Assembly (NCBI RefSeq): GCF_963678635.1
Contig: NC_087065.1
Coordinates: forward strand, 5,789,209-5,853,208
Length of the DNA stretch: 64,000 bases
Direction of reading: 5' to 3'
DNA from: Symsagittifera roscoffensis
Taxonomy: Eukaryota > Xenacoelomorpha > Acoela > Convolutidae
Part shown: piece by piece, positions 1 through 11,029 of the stretch
Position numbering within the stretch: position 1 is the first letter of the stretch
Layout: each line of letters starts with the position of its first letter
Program-made: the position numbers and the translations under genes
The notes under the pieces: generated by a model
Database searches by the model: none
What the model was told of the DNA's origin: nothing
What the model saw: the letters and a program-made list of their open reading frames with translations, nothing else

Positions 1-91
1 AAATAAAAAGCTCTAGTGCAATTTATTGCTTTTAATAATAGGGGTGGCAATTCTCAAGTAGGTATCAAAGGGAGTGCGGTCTTTATTTAGA

Positions 92-270
92 CAACTGCGT
101 ATTCGAACTCGTCAGTAAGCAGACAAATACGATATTAACCAATCAGAATCAAGATGAGAAAGCAAATTTGCGAAATAAAAAATTATTAATTATTCATTTC
201 TGCCTTGTCTCAATTCTGATTGGTAAATACAGTATTTATCTAAATACTGACGAGTCTGAGTACGCGGTTG
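92..270. repeat. Imperfect inverted repeat (foldback)
   Basis: The stretch beginning CAACTGCGTATTCGAACTCG at about 92 reappears reverse-complemented at about 196-270, where it ends near GACGAGTCTGAGTACGCGG. Both arms contain CCAATCAGAAT on the matching strand. Arms are about 75 bp with scattered mismatches around an AT-rich centre. It could be a small foldback transposon; no target-site duplication was evident. Confidence 0.6.
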
Positions 271-377
271 GCTTAATACTGCTACGTAACCTTACCAAAG
301 GGAGGGCGACTGTAGATCCAAAACGTTTAGCGATTACAAACGACCCAATTTCTTACACTTTTCTTCTTTTTTTTCAG

Positions 378-504
378 CAAACAACTTCGAGAAGACCATC
401 CGCCAATGGAGTTGGACGAGGACTATATCCCCTACTTGATCCGAGATCCCCACACGTTCCAACCTTATACCGCGCGACTCGTCTACACCAACATCCCTTT
501 TGAA
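378..504 (+). CDS. Internal exon of unrecognised gene A
   Basis: This exon follows a strong acceptor (T-rich tract then CAG at 375-377) and ends at GAA|GTATGG. Its first base completes a split codon and it ends on a codon boundary. It reads KQLREDHPPMELDEDYIPYL and on to a segment ending in YTNIPFE, acidic then hydrophilic, with no stop. It is clearly richer in G+C than its surroundings, as are the well-supported exons in this window. I do not recognise the family. The next visible exon (3054-3184) needs one leftover base, so either an exon between them is unseen or one boundary is wrong. Confidence 0.55.
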
Positions 505-1090
505 GTATGGGCTCTTTTAATGGGCTTTTTTTCTTTACCCCACCCCCCACCTGTCTGTCAACAATCGAACAGGTCGAGTTTCGCCGCTGAATTTTTTAGA
601 CATTCAAAACTACGCTGATATCAATTCTGAAACAGAAATCTGGACAGTTTTTAATAGTCGATGGTAAAGTCCAAAAACGGAATATGTTTTGTTCAGTCCA
701 AATTTCACGGCAACGAATCTGAATGGTAAGATAATTAACGTAAAAAGTATGGTCCGGACATAAGAGTAAGGTTTGTATAGCTATTGTGGAGGCGGAGCAA
801 TAAGCAGAATGGGTCCAAGAGCAGAAAAACAGAAAATTTTAACTTGAATTGACTTAAAAGCGCTAATTCATAAAACTATTATTCGAATCATCAATAATAC
901 CAAGAAAAAGAATAAATTATGCACGAATTGAATAATTTCATCAATCTCAAAAAATTAAATTACTCAAATTATGCATCAAATATTTGTTGCTTTAGTACTA
1001 TTGACAATTCTGTTACTTAAATTACAGATTAGCTTATGAAACTTAATACTTTTCCCGCACAGGAGTTAAATTCCTATTTGATTTATTAAA
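505..1090. other. Intron, nothing recognised
   Basis: AT-rich sequence with no convincing exon, RNA gene or repeat. A 31-bp stretch with good splice sites (1069-1099) has the length needed to bridge the neighbouring exons but contains an in-frame stop in the required phase. Confidence 0.4.
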
Positions 1091-1149
1091 CAGGTATTAT
1101 GAAGACGTTTTTTCTTTTTCCAGATGAGATCTGGTTTTTTTTTCCCCAA

Positions 1150-3003
1150 AAAACTACCCGTCAGATTCTCATAAAAGTGGTACCAATGGATTCAGTAGCG
1201 TTTCACCTACCTGCCTGCATGAAATTTAGGGCAATTTTTACCCTACCCCACCCCCTACGGTCTTAGAAAAGCTTCACAACTCGGTGCTTTTTTCACTTTT
1301 TGCCCATTTTTTCGGAAATTTTCGATTTCCTCAAAAACTACCCGTCCAGATTTGGGATTAAGGGTTTAATCAATAGACCAGGTTGTAGGAAACTCCCATG
1401 CACAAGCGGCTGGTCCCTAATTTGCTTAGGTGAAAAGCTATAGACTTAGGAAAAGTCACTTTTTTGATTTTTTTGACTATTTTTTTGGAAATTATCGATT
1501 TCCTCAAAAACTACCTATCCAGATTTGAAATTAAGGGTTTAATCGATAGACCAGGTTGTAGGAAACTCCCCCGCACAAGCGGCTGGTCCTTAACTTGCCT
1601 AGGGGAAGAGCTATAGACTTAGGAAAAGTCAATTTTTTGGCCTTTTTTCAAAACTTTCCGATTTCCTCAAAAACTACCCGTCCAGATTTGGGATTAAGGG
1701 TTTAATCGATAGACCAGGTTGTAGGAACCCCCCATGCACAAGCGGCTGGTCCCTAATTTGCTTAGGGGAAGAGCTATAGACTTAGGAAAAGTCACTTTTT
1801 TTGATTTTTTTGCCTACTTTTTCGGAAGTTATCGATTTCCTCAAAAACTACCCGTCAGATTCTCATAAAAGTGGTACCAATGGATTCAGTAGCGTTTCAC
1901 TTACCTGCCTGCCTGAAATTTAGGGCAATTTTTACCCTACCCCACTCCCTACGGTCTTAGAAAAGCTTCACAACTCGGTACTTTTTTCACTTTTTGCCCA
2001 TTTTTTTGGAAATTTTCGATTTCCTCAAAAACTACCCGTCCCGATTTGGGATTAAGGGTTTAATCGATAGACCAGGTTGTAGGAAACTCCCATGCACAAG
2101 CGGTTGGTCCCTAACTTGCTTAGGTGAAGAGCTATAGACATAGGAAAAGTCTCTTTTTTGATTTTTTTGACTGTTTTTTCGGAAATTATCGATTTCCTCA
2201 AAAACTACCTATCCAGATTTGAAATTAAGGGTTTAATCGATAGACCAGGTTGTAGTAAACTCCCCCGCACAAGCGGCTGGTCCTTAACTTGCCTAGGGGA
2301 AGAGTTATAGACTTAGGAAAAGTCAATTTTTTGGCCTTTTTTCAAATCTTTCCGATTTCCTCAAAAACTACCCGTCCAGATTTGGGATTAAGGGTTTAAT
2401 CGATAGACCAGGTTGTAGGAACCCCTCATGCACAAGCGGTTGGTCGCTAATTTGCTTAGGGGAAGAGCTATAGACTTAGGAAAAGTCACTTTTTTGATTT
2501 TTTTGCCTATTTTTTCGGAAATTATCGATTTCCTCAAAAACTACCCATCCAGATTTGGAATTAAGGGTTTAATCGATAGACCAGGTTGTAGAAAACTCCC
2601 CCGCACAAGCGGCTGGTCCTTAACTTGCCTAGGGGAAGAGCTATAGACTTAGGAAAAGTCACTTTTTTGACTTTTTTGGCCTTTTTTCAAATCTTTCCGA
2701 TTTCCTCAAAAACTACCCGTCCAGATTTGGGATTAAGGGTTTAATCGATAGACCAGGTTGTAGGAACCCCCCTACACAAACGGCTGGTCCCTAATTTGTC
2801 TAGGGGAAGAGCTATACACTTAGGAATAGTCAATTTTTCGGTTTTTAGGCCATTTTTTCAAACTTTTTCGATTTCTTCAAAAACTACCCATCCAGATTTG
2901 GGATTAAGGGTTTAATCGATAGACCAGGTTGTAGGAAACTCCCCTGCCCAAGCGGCTGGTCCTCAATTTGTCTCGGGGAAGAGCTGTACACTTAGGAAAA
3001 GTT
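1150..3003. repeat. Tandem array of ~163-184 bp units, first block
   Basis: The marker GATTTCCTCAAAAACTACC occurs at about 1324, 1497, 1660, 1834, 2018, 2191, 2354, 2527, 2699 and 2870 (last copy slightly diverged). Spacings of about 163 and 173 bp recur, which suggests a two-unit higher-order repeat. One unit carries the TTGGCC variant before the marker and another the TTCGGAAATTATC variant. Each unit contains ATCGATAGACCAGGTTGTAG and a CACAAGCGGCTGGTCC core. Small ORFs within it are by-products of the repeat. Confidence 0.85.
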
Positions 3004-3655
3004 TTTTGGCATTGGAACAAAGATTCAATATACTTATTGTGTGTGTTTTTTAGACAATGGAATCCGCTATGCTTACGTTTTCTCGCTTTTGCTTGGTGCT
3101 ATTGGCTTTGTGTTGAGTTTTTTTGTATGGTTCGAAGAAGTCCAACGAGAAGTTGCACGAGTTACGCTAGTTCTCTTTAATCAGGTCGGTTTGTTCCAGA
3201 ACGTTTTTGTGATGTCAGTTCTAGTCAACATATTATAGTCATATTTGCAATGCTTGGACAAAATTTAATTAATTCGAAAATTAAAGAGTCGTTAGAAAAA
3301 TGAAAAATACTTTATTTCATTAATGTTAGCTGGTTTGTGAAACACACATTTCACTTAATTCTAGTGAATAATTTTTCACATTGTTGAAGCATTGTGCATA
3401 TGATTTTATTTTAAATATATTTAGCATGTAACCATGATTGATACGGTTTGCCTTGTCGCACTGTGAAAGGCCCGTTTAATTCACATTACGGTTGAAAACC
3501 TCATGAAAACTTTTTACCAAAGCGTTACCAATGAATGCATAAGCTTCTCTTTCACTTTTTTGCGTAGGAAGGGCGCTATCGACTTGAGAAACCTGAAATT
3601 TTAAAACAATTTTAAAATAATCAATATTAAAATAATCAAACAGGTCTCTGATTAT
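1445..3655. repeat. 2.2-kb tandem duplication, copy A
   Basis: About 2.2 kb covering satellite units, the exon at 3054-3184 and 470 bp of following intron is repeated head to tail at about 3658-5870 with an offset near 2215 bp. Copy A ends at CAGGTCTCT, just before where the terminal palindrome would begin, and runs directly into copy B. This is consistent with unequal crossing-over between satellite units or tandem insertion. Confidence 0.85.
3054..3184 (+). CDS. Gene A exon with membrane segment
   Basis: Acceptor is TTTTTTAG|AC and donor is TTTAATCAG|GTCGG. The exon begins with two bases of a split codon and ends on a codon boundary. The reading includes YVFSLLLGAIGFVLSFFVWF, a hydrophobic run of about 20 residues that should span a membrane, followed by an amphipathic segment ending in VTLVLFNQ. 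The next exon I can join in phase is 10434-10555. The 2.2-kb duplication made a second copy at 5269-5385 that is broken, so this is the functional copy. Family not recognised. Confidence 0.6.
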
Positions 3656-3657
3656 TT
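3185..3657. other. Intron between satellite blocks
   Basis: AT-rich intron sequence present in both duplication copies. No coding signal or RNA gene is seen. Confidence 0.4.
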
Positions 3658-5870
3658 GACTTAGGAAAAGTCACTTTTTTTATTTTTTTGACTATTTTTT
3701 CGCAATTTATCGATTTCCTCAAAAACTACCTATCCAGATTTGAAATTAAGGGTTTAATCGATAGACCAGGTTGTAGGAAACTCCCCCGCACAAGCGGCTG
3801 GTCCTTAACTTGCCTAGGGGAAGAGCTATAGACTTAGGAAAAGTCAATTTTTTGGCCTTTTTTCAAAACTTTCCGATTTCCTCAAAAACTACCCGTCCAG
3901 ATTTGGGATTAAGGGTTTAATCGATAGACCAGGTTGTAGGAACCCCCCATGCACAAGCGGCTGGTCCCTAATTTGCTTAGGGGAAGAGCTATAGACTTAG
4001 GAAAAGTCACTTTTTTTGATTTTTTTGCCTACTTTTTCGGAAGTTATCGATTTCCTCAAAAACTACCCGTCAGATTCTCATAAAAGTGGTACCAATGGAT
4101 TCAGTAGCGTTTCACTTACCTGCCTGCCTGAAATTTAGGGCAATTTTTACCCTACCCCACCCCCTACGGTCTTAGAAAAGCTTCACAACTCGGTACTTTT
4201 TTCACTTTTTGCCCATTTTTTCGGAAATTTTCGATTTCCTCAAAAACTACCCGTCCAGATTTGAGATTAAGGGTTTAATCGATAGACCAGGTTGTAGGAA
4301 ACTCCCATGCACAAGCGGTTGGTCCCTAATTTGCTTAGGTGAAAAGCTATAGACTTAGGAAAAGTCACTTTTTTGATTTTTTTGACTGTTTTTTCGGAAA
4401 TTATCGATTTCCTCAAAAACTACCTATCCAGATTTGAAATTAAGGTTTTAATCGATAGACCAGGTTGTAGGAAACTCTCCCGCACAAACGGCTGGCCCTT
4501 AACTTGCCTAGGGGAAGAGTTATAGACTTAGGAAAAGTCAATTTTTTGGCCTTTTTTCAAATCTTTCCGATTTCCTCAAAAACTACCCGTCCAGATTTGG
4601 GATTAAGGGTTTAATCGATAGACCAGGTTGTAGGAACCCCTCATGCACAAGCGGTTGGTCCCTAATTTGCTTAGGGGAAGAGCTATAGACTTAGGAAAAG
4701 TCACTTTTTTGATTTTTTTGCCTATTTTTTCGGAAATTATCGATTTCCTCAAAAACTACCCATCCAGATTTGGAATTAAGGGTTTAATCGATAGACCAGG
4801 TTGTAGAAAACTCCCCCGCACAAGCGGCTGGTCCTTAACTTGCCTAGGGGAAGAGCTATAGACTTAGGAAAAGTCACTTTTTTGACTTTTTTGGCCTTTT
4901 TTCAAATCTTTCCGATTTCCTCAAAAACTACCCGTCCAGATTTGGGATTAAGGGTTTAATCGATAGACCAGGTTGTAGGAACCCCCCTACACAAACGGCT
5001 CGTCCCTAATTTGTCTAGGGGAAGATCTATACACTTAGGAATAGTCAATTTTTCGGTTTTTAGGCCATTTTTTCAAACTTTTTCGATTTCTTCACAAACT
5101 ACCCATCCAGATTTGGGATTAAGGGTTTAATCGATAGACCAGGTTGTAGGAAACTCCCCTGCCCAAGCGGCTGGTCCTTAATTTGTCTCGGGGAAGAGCT
5201 GTACACTTAGGAAAAAATTTTTGGCATTGGAGCAAAGATTCAATATACTTATTGTGTGTATTTTTTAGACAATGGAATCCGCTATGCTTACGTTTTCTCG
5301 CTTTTGCTTGGTGCTATTGGCTTTGTGTTGGTTCAAAGAAGTCCAACGAGAAGTTGCACGAGTTACGCTAGTTCTCTTTAATCAGGTCGGTTTGTTCCAG
5401 AACGTTTTTAAGATGTCAGTTATAGTCAACATATTATAGTCATATTTGCAATGCTTGGACAAAATTTAATTAATTCGAAAATTAAAGAGTCGTTAGAAAA
5501 ATGATAAATACTTTATTTCATTAATGTTAGCTGGTTTGTGAAACACACATTTCACTTAATTCTAGTGAATAATTATTCACATTGTTGAAGCATTGTGCAT
5601 ATGATTTTATTTTAAATATATTTAGCATGTAACCATGATTGATACGGTTTGCCTTGTCGCACTGTGAAAGGCCCGTTTAATTCACATTACGGTTGAAAAC
5701 CTCATGAAAACTTTTTACCAAAGCGTTACCAATGAATGCATAAGCTTCTCTTTCACTTTTTTTGCGTAGGAAGGGCGCTATCGACTTGAGAAACCTGAAA
5801 TTTTAAAACAATTTTAAAATAATCAATATTAAAATAATCAAACAGGTCTCTCCAGCTTTCAGCTGGGCCC
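3658..5870. repeat. 2.2-kb tandem duplication, copy B with second satellite array
   Basis: Nearly identical to copy A, with scattered substitutions. It contains the second run of ~170-bp units (about 3660-5215), the broken exon copy at 5269-5385 and the same intronic tail. Unlike copy A it reaches the terminal palindrome at 5852-5866. Confidence 0.85.
5269..5385 (+). pseudogene. Broken duplicate of the gene A membrane exon
   Basis: It has the same splice sites as 3054-3184 but lacks 14 bases, corresponding to AG, seven T and GTATG in copy A. The loss removes half of the hydrophobic segment and shifts the frame, so the reading ends at a TAA inside CTCTTTAATCAG. A transcript that used this copy instead of the first would be frameshifted. 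Confidence 0.75.
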
Positions 5871-5874
5871 CTAG
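5852..5874 (+). repeat. Helitron-like 3' terminus 1
   Basis: Palindrome CCAGCTTTCAGCTGG (5852-5866), then GCCC, then CTAG (5871-5874) followed by T. The same arrangement is found at 24153-24173 and 25166-25186. Confidence 0.6.
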
Positions 5875-6120
5875 TGGATAATAATCGATAACATTTTCAG
5901 TTTGAAGTCAGTATCTATAAAGTTACGAAAATAATTGATTATAATCCATCAAAAATGGATTATAATCCATTCTTTTTTTAATCATTATTATCCATTATAA
6001 TCGATTATAGTCCATTAAAAATGGATTAAATTACACATATTTTTTTTTTTTGGGGGGGGGGGGCTAAACTGTAACTTGAGGGGTTTTGGGTTTGGGGCTA
6101 ATACTTAGTGAACATGGGGG
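5875..6120. repeat. Foldback-element fragment with G-rich core
   Basis: Starts TGGATAATAATCGAT, then several inverted ATGGATTATAATCCAT-type palindromes, a T run and a G run at about 6045-6062. The terminal TGGATAATAATCGAT and the G-rich centre match the elements at 33741-34169 and 48752-49453. Only part of an element is present. Confidence 0.45.
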
Positions 6121-6149
6121 TAGGGATAAACGCAGGGGAGTGAGAGGAG

Positions 6150-6860
6150 AGGAGATTTGGAAATTCTATATTTGTAGTCATTGGCTTGAGAGTGTTTGGA
6201 AACACAGCGCAGAGCTTATCGCCGAATTAGGTCAGTATTTGGGATTGCATCAGTATTTGGGATCGAATTTCAGATCAAAGTAGGTCAAAATCTGGGATCA
6301 GTAGGTCAGCATTTGAGATCGAAGTTCAGTAAGTGAGTATTTGGGATCGAAGTTGAGATCAAAGCTGACAGGATTTGAGATCGAAGTTTGGTTGACAGGG
6401 ACTGACACTAAACGTTTCAACTGGTAGTTGATCAATGTAGTAATTGAGATTGATTTTTCTGATGACCAGTAAAAAAAAGATATAACTTTAAACGCTATAC
6501 TACACATATATATACATGTAAACGGAATCCGCAAACAAATTGCGGATTCCACTTACAATTTGCGGATTCCACTTACACGTTGCGCATTCCGCTTACAGTT
6601 GCGGAATCCGCAACAGCTCATTTTAATTATACAGATGTCTTATTATTTGTTCGTGGATTCCACAAATTGTTCTGGATTCCCCAAATACGGTTGCGGATTC
6701 TGCAAAATTGCCTAATTTTGGAGGGATATTGAGATGTACAGTGTTTTAGGTATTTGTTTGTGGAATCCAAAAACAGCGAAAAAAAACATCAAAGAAAAGT
6801 AGCAAAGTTGCGGATTCCGCGACAAATATGATTTTGTTCTGTTGCGAAATCCACCTACTA
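6150..6860. repeat. Dispersed element with GCGGATTCC motifs, copy 1
   Basis: This stretch contains TTGGCTTGAGAGTG, GTCAGTATTTGGGAT, a TACACATATATATACATGT tract and repeated TTGCGGATTCCACTTACA motifs. The same order occurs at 9045-9640. Motifs such as GTAAGTGGAATCCGCAA face both ways, so it folds back on itself. Confidence 0.65.
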
Positions 6861-6899
6861 TGCACAGAATGCACAGTTTGACCTGGTAATGTACCAAAC

Positions 6900-8020
6900 A
6901 CTTTGTCTTACGGGGTAGTATTACTTACTGTAGTATCTCGACTTAGTATTAAAAATTTTTTCAGATTCCTTCAGGGGAGAAAAGGGGCAGTTACCTTTAA
7001 TCTAGTTTAATTTTTTTCCTGTTAAGGGGAATGTTGTGAATTGCATTATTTTAATGATACCTTCATAATTAATTATTTAGTTGTTATAACTATAACTGGT
7101 ACTTAGTGTATGACCTTGATACGCTCATTCTCTCCGACGGAGAGACTGCTCTTTCACTTTTTAATATTTTAACTTGGAGATTAATTCAATTTTAACTAAC
7201 ATTTTATTTGAACATTAGTAACGTCAGTACTGGAATCAGTAGCGTCACTGGACTCATATAGTATCATCATATCTTGCTTAATAGGTACCAAACAAAATTC
7301 ACAGGACTAGTTGGGACGAACATTGAATTAATCTTAAATTCAATTATAAAAACATAACGTAATAAATCATAGCAAGAAACAAAACCTTAGGTAGGCGATA
7401 TACATCTCCATTTCACTTCACTTGCTCCGGTTTAGTATAACATTAAAAAAAGCATAGAAAAAACATCAGTTATTCCACTTTATAAAAACTTAAGAGTCAT
7501 TTTTTGAAAAAACTAGATTATTCAAGGCGTCATCGTGATACGCGAAATTTTCTGTATCATAAAGCGGTCAGGTAGTGAATTTATATTGTCCTAACAAAAA
7601 CTTGTAGTCAATTTCAATGTATTTGAAAATCAAGCACCTAACCTGTGAAAAATGTTGGTAAACTTATGGGAACATTTGCATATAATCCTTTTGGTCAATT
7701 TGTGACTATTCAAAAACAATTAATTCCTCTCAATGATCTGCAGCGGCAAAAAATCCGGCTCAAAAATCGAAAAAAAAACTTTCGGTTCAAAAATCTTCTT
7801 ATTGTATTTTACATACCGTGCGGGGTGTTAATTTTTGATCAATTTTCCTGTTTTCTTTCGAAAGTTTCTTCAAAGTTTTTAAAATGAAAATTTTTTCAAA
7901 GGCTTTAAAGTGCACTTTGAAGATTTTTGGTTTTGTCTTGATTGAAGCAGTTGTTAGAGATGTACAATGCTTTTTTTATGTTTATATCTAGTTTAACTGC
8001 TATTCTACATTACGAGGCCA
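6900..8020. other. Non-coding intron sequence
   Basis: AT-rich, no recognised gene, RNA or repeat. Lies in the long intron of gene A between 3184 and 10434. Confidence 0.35.
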
Positions 8021-8039
8021 AACAATTTTGTCTCTGTAT

Positions 8040-8340
8040 GTTCCTCGATTCCATAGACAAACCTTTAAACATGTTCCAAAATGTCAGTGGAGTCCATTTA
8101 CAAAACTTCCGTGGATTCTGCGTTCAAATACATGTAACGTAAATTTTGTTGGAAGATTTGTTGTGCTGAGGTTTCCGCAACAAGCGAATAAATCTAGTTG
8201 TTCTGAATTCCGCTGTTGAAAGTGGATTCCACAAAATGTAAGTGGAATCCGCAATTGTAATAGGAATCCGTAAAGTTTGTAAGCGGAACCCGCAAATTTA
8301 AGCGGATTCCGCAAACTGTAAGTAGATTCAGACTTCTGTC
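8040..8340. repeat. Inverted GGAATCCGC-motif cluster
   Basis: A cluster of GTAAGTGGAATCCGCAA, GTAAGCGGAACCCGCAA and TTAAGCGGATTCCGCAA, mainly in the opposite orientation to the clusters at about 6520-6610 and 9295-9380. It may represent the other end of the same element. Confidence 0.5.
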
Positions 8341-8559
8341 TATTACTGAACTTGCATATGAACTATTAAAAGCTAGAGCTGGACTTCTTACCTTTAGCAA
8401 TGAAGAATTTAAAAGCAAGGACATAACCATTGTCAGTGGAATCCCCGAACAAATCTTGAAACATTGGTTAACTAAATCGGTTGATGCCATCTTTTAGTGT
8501 CTGCGATACATAACTCAGCAAGCAATTTTAGGATCACAGTTTTGGAAATACAACACTGA

Positions 8560-9135
8560 ATAAATTCCTTTTTTGGAATATTTGGGTCGAGAATGTTTAG
8601 AATACATAAAGCACAGCATATTGCCAATTTATGTCGGTAATTGGGATTACCTCGATCCCAAATTTTGATCAGTATTTGGGATTGACAGAACCCCAAATAC
8701 TAGAGTATTATGGATAAAATATCAAACAAAATCATTATTAGAAGTCATTGAGTACCTGGATATAATAAGGATGGCTAACACACCGCAGAACATATCGCCG
8801 ATTTATGTCAGTATTTGGTATTGATGGAACCCCAAATACTGGAATAACATGGAATGAATATGGAATAAATTCATTATTCAGAGTCATTGGGTTGAGAGTT
8901 TTTAGAAACACAATGCAAAGCATATCGCCAAATTAGGTCAGTATTTGTGATTTCATCGATTCCAAAAACTGGTCGGTATTTTGGATTGATGGTACCCCAA
9001 ATACCGGAATATTATGGAATAAATATCAAATAAATTCATATTTTGAAGTCATTGAGTTGAGAGTGCTTTGAAACACACCGTAGAACATATCGCCGATATA
9101 TGTCAGTTTTTGGGATTCCATCAATCCAAAAAACT
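8560..9135. repeat. Tandem repeat, ~130-174 bp units
   Basis: CATATCGCC (or CATATTGCC) followed by AATTTATGTC-like sequence recurs at about 8617, 8791, 8921 and 9086. Each is followed by a (T)CAGTATTTGGGATT motif and ACCCCAAATACTGGAATA. Four diverged units; the ORFs in them are not conserved. Confidence 0.65.
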
Positions 9136-9640
9136 GAAGCTGGGTGTTTGACGGAAATTGGTTTGAACATTAGGCATTTCAATAGGTAGCTGATGAATAT
9201 AGTAATTTACTAATTGAGATTGAACTTGCTGGTGGCCACCTAGTAATTAAAAGATGTATTTTTAAACGCTACTACATATATACATATCTGTCAACGGAAT
9301 CCGCAAACAAAATGCGGATTCCACTTACAATTTGCGGATTCCAGTTACAATTGGCGCATTCCGCCTACAGTTGCGGATTCGCAACAGCTCAATTAAATTG
9401 AACACATGTATTTTTGTTTGTTTGCGGATTACCCAAATTTGCCTATTTTTTTAAGCAATTTTGAGCGATACAGTCTTTGGGTGGTACAGTCTTAGATGTT
9501 TGTTTGTGGAATCCACAACAGCAAAAAAGGTCATAGAAAAATATTAATGCGGATTCCGCAATAAATCTGATTTCGGCCTGTTGCGCAATATGCTTACAGT
9601 GCAGAGAATGCACATAATATAGTAATAAACAAATTACAAT
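9045..9640. repeat. Dispersed element with GCGGATTCC motifs, copy 2
   Basis: A direct repeat of 6150-6860: the same GTCATTGAGTTGAGAGTG block, ACATATATACATAT tract and TTGCGGATTCCACTTACA motifs occur in the same order. The ~2.9-kb spacing may define one larger element with both ends retained, or two insertions. Confidence 0.65.
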
Positions 9641-9659
9641 CTTGTTCAAAATGTATTAA

Positions 9660-10430
9660 AGCAACAGGGAATCGTAACTGAAAGTCTGAGCGGGTCGCAA
9701 AAGATTTACATGAAGTTTCGATAATGAGCTTCAAAGAAAACTGAAAAAAAAAACACACACGCCGCCCGCCTCTGCCGCCTTTATTCTGTTACCAAATATT
9801 TTTTGCGAAACTTTCTTCGTTGTTTTGAAAAATGATTTTTTGTTATCATCTTTTTTGTACCAACAGTTTTGTGAAATCAATTACTCGCGTGCACAGTCTA
9901 CTTTTCTCTTTGAGGGGAGATTATAAAGAGTCGGCATATGTAGTGTTTCTGAAGCTATTGGTGTACAATTCCGCCCTTTCCTCCCCTCCCCCCTCGCTGA
10001 ACTTAAAATATGGAATCAATTGTTTTCACTTCCATTGTATTGTCAATTTTACACTGAACGAATCCTTAGTTTTATTGCAGGCTAAATTAAATGATACAAT
10101 GAATAAATTCTTTATTAATTTTATGCTGGCTGCAATTTGAAAGGCTTTTGAAATAAATAAATTTCAGTGGGTTTTGTTTGAAATTAATCCTGTGGATTGG
10201 AATCCTGTTAAAAGTCCTGTGAGCGGATAAAAACCACAGGTTTTGTTACGGTTTGCCCGAAACAGGCTGATCGAATATGCCCAAAATCTTTTTGTTTACG
10301 AGAGCCGAAGATAAAGTTAATTATTTAGTTTCATTTTTTATCGTTGTTGTCTCATCGTAAAGTTAAAACGCTTTTCTCAAGGAAACTCGATCGAATTTCG
10401 ATTAACGCTCTTCTGTGTTTTTGGCGATGA
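9660..10430. other. Non-coding intron sequence
   Basis: AT-rich, with a short C-rich patch near 9980-10000. No gene or repeat family recognised. Confidence 0.35.
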
Positions 10431-10433
10431 CAG

Positions 10434-10555
10434 CAAATCTTTGCTGCGACTGAGGAAAATTCACATCACCAAGCATCAGTCATCACTTTCGGGATCCACA
10501 TTGGTTGTGTGACAGAACCCGACTACTCTCGCCAGAATCCGAACGAAGTGTACCA
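10434..10555 (+). CDS. Gene A exon, PDYSRQ exon
   Basis: A GC-rich open stretch after acceptor GATGACAG| and before donor TACCA|GTGAGT, a near-consensus donor. It starts on a codon boundary and ends with two leftover bases. The reading begins QIFAATEENSHHQAS, continues through TFGIHIGC and ends PDYSRQNPNEVY. Start phase 0 agrees with the end of 3054-3184, and the leftover CA plus the first base of 16377-16408 makes a Gln codon. Both joins therefore fit. Function is not recognised. Confidence 0.55.
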
Positions 10556-10593
10556 GTGAGTTCGAATTTATTGTATTTTGTAATTTCTACGGG

Positions 10594-11028
10594 CAGTGTG
10601 GGGGGGTGGCTTCCTCGGAAATTCGGGTGGGGGGGGCGTGGTTGGCTTCCTCGGAGATTCGACCCTCACCAACCAAAGGGCACTCCTTTGATCTTAATTT
10701 ATGGCATCCATTTAGGCTGACCTACCCTAAAATTGTTCTAAAGCGCCCTTGGTGCCAATACATACTAATTTGAAACTAGGGGAATGGACGCCCAAAAAAA
10801 AGAAATTTTTTATGGTCAAAATTTTCCAAAAAACGCCCAAAAACGACATTTTTGACCTTTTTTTTTTAAATTTTGCCTCAGGTGCTAAAAATTTAATCTA
10901 AATAGGGTCTCTATAGTGTTCTGCGAGCGCTCGGAAAATCAATTTGGTCCTTCTAAACCAAATTTGACAAAATTTTGAACATTTTTTTGAAAATCCCCCT
11001 CTTCGAGAAAAACCTATATCCGCCCCTG
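10594..11028. mobile_element. hAT-type MITE, diverged copy
   Basis: The right end is ATATCCGCCCCTG, and the left end CAGTGTGGGGGGGTGG is degenerate. Interior segments (GACCCTCACC, CGCCAAAA-like, AAAATCCCCCTCTTCGAGAAAAA) match the copies at 18303-18703 and 56411-56751. The 8 bases beyond the right end (attacggc) resemble those before the left (tctacggg) at five positions, a decayed target-site duplication at best. Confidence 0.55.
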
Positions 11029-11029
11029 A

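Larger units (their letters stand above)
1093..5874. mobile_element. Helitron-like satellite-bearing block
   Basis: The block opens with a unique leader (containing GGTACCAATGG and a stretch like CCCACCCCCTACGGTCTTAG), continues as tandem units of about 163-184 bp, and ends at 5852-5874 with a short palindrome followed by CTAG and then T. The same leader, tandem units and end recur at 23.2-25.2 kb. A 3' hairpin followed by CTRR and T is the classic Helitron 3' end. The 5' end is not a clean A|TC, and no Rep/helicase coding is present, so this would be a non-autonomous element or a satellite derived from one. Confidence 0.5.

Noticed and set aside
1069-1099. 31-bp candidate exon between 378-504 and 3054-3184 with good splice sites and the right length
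   Set aside because: In the phase required it contains an in-frame TAA.
2428-4861. Identical-looking 72-codon ORFs at 2428-2646 and 4643-4861
   Set aside because: They lie in the satellite units and in the two duplication copies; the similarity reflects the DNA repeat, not selection on a protein.
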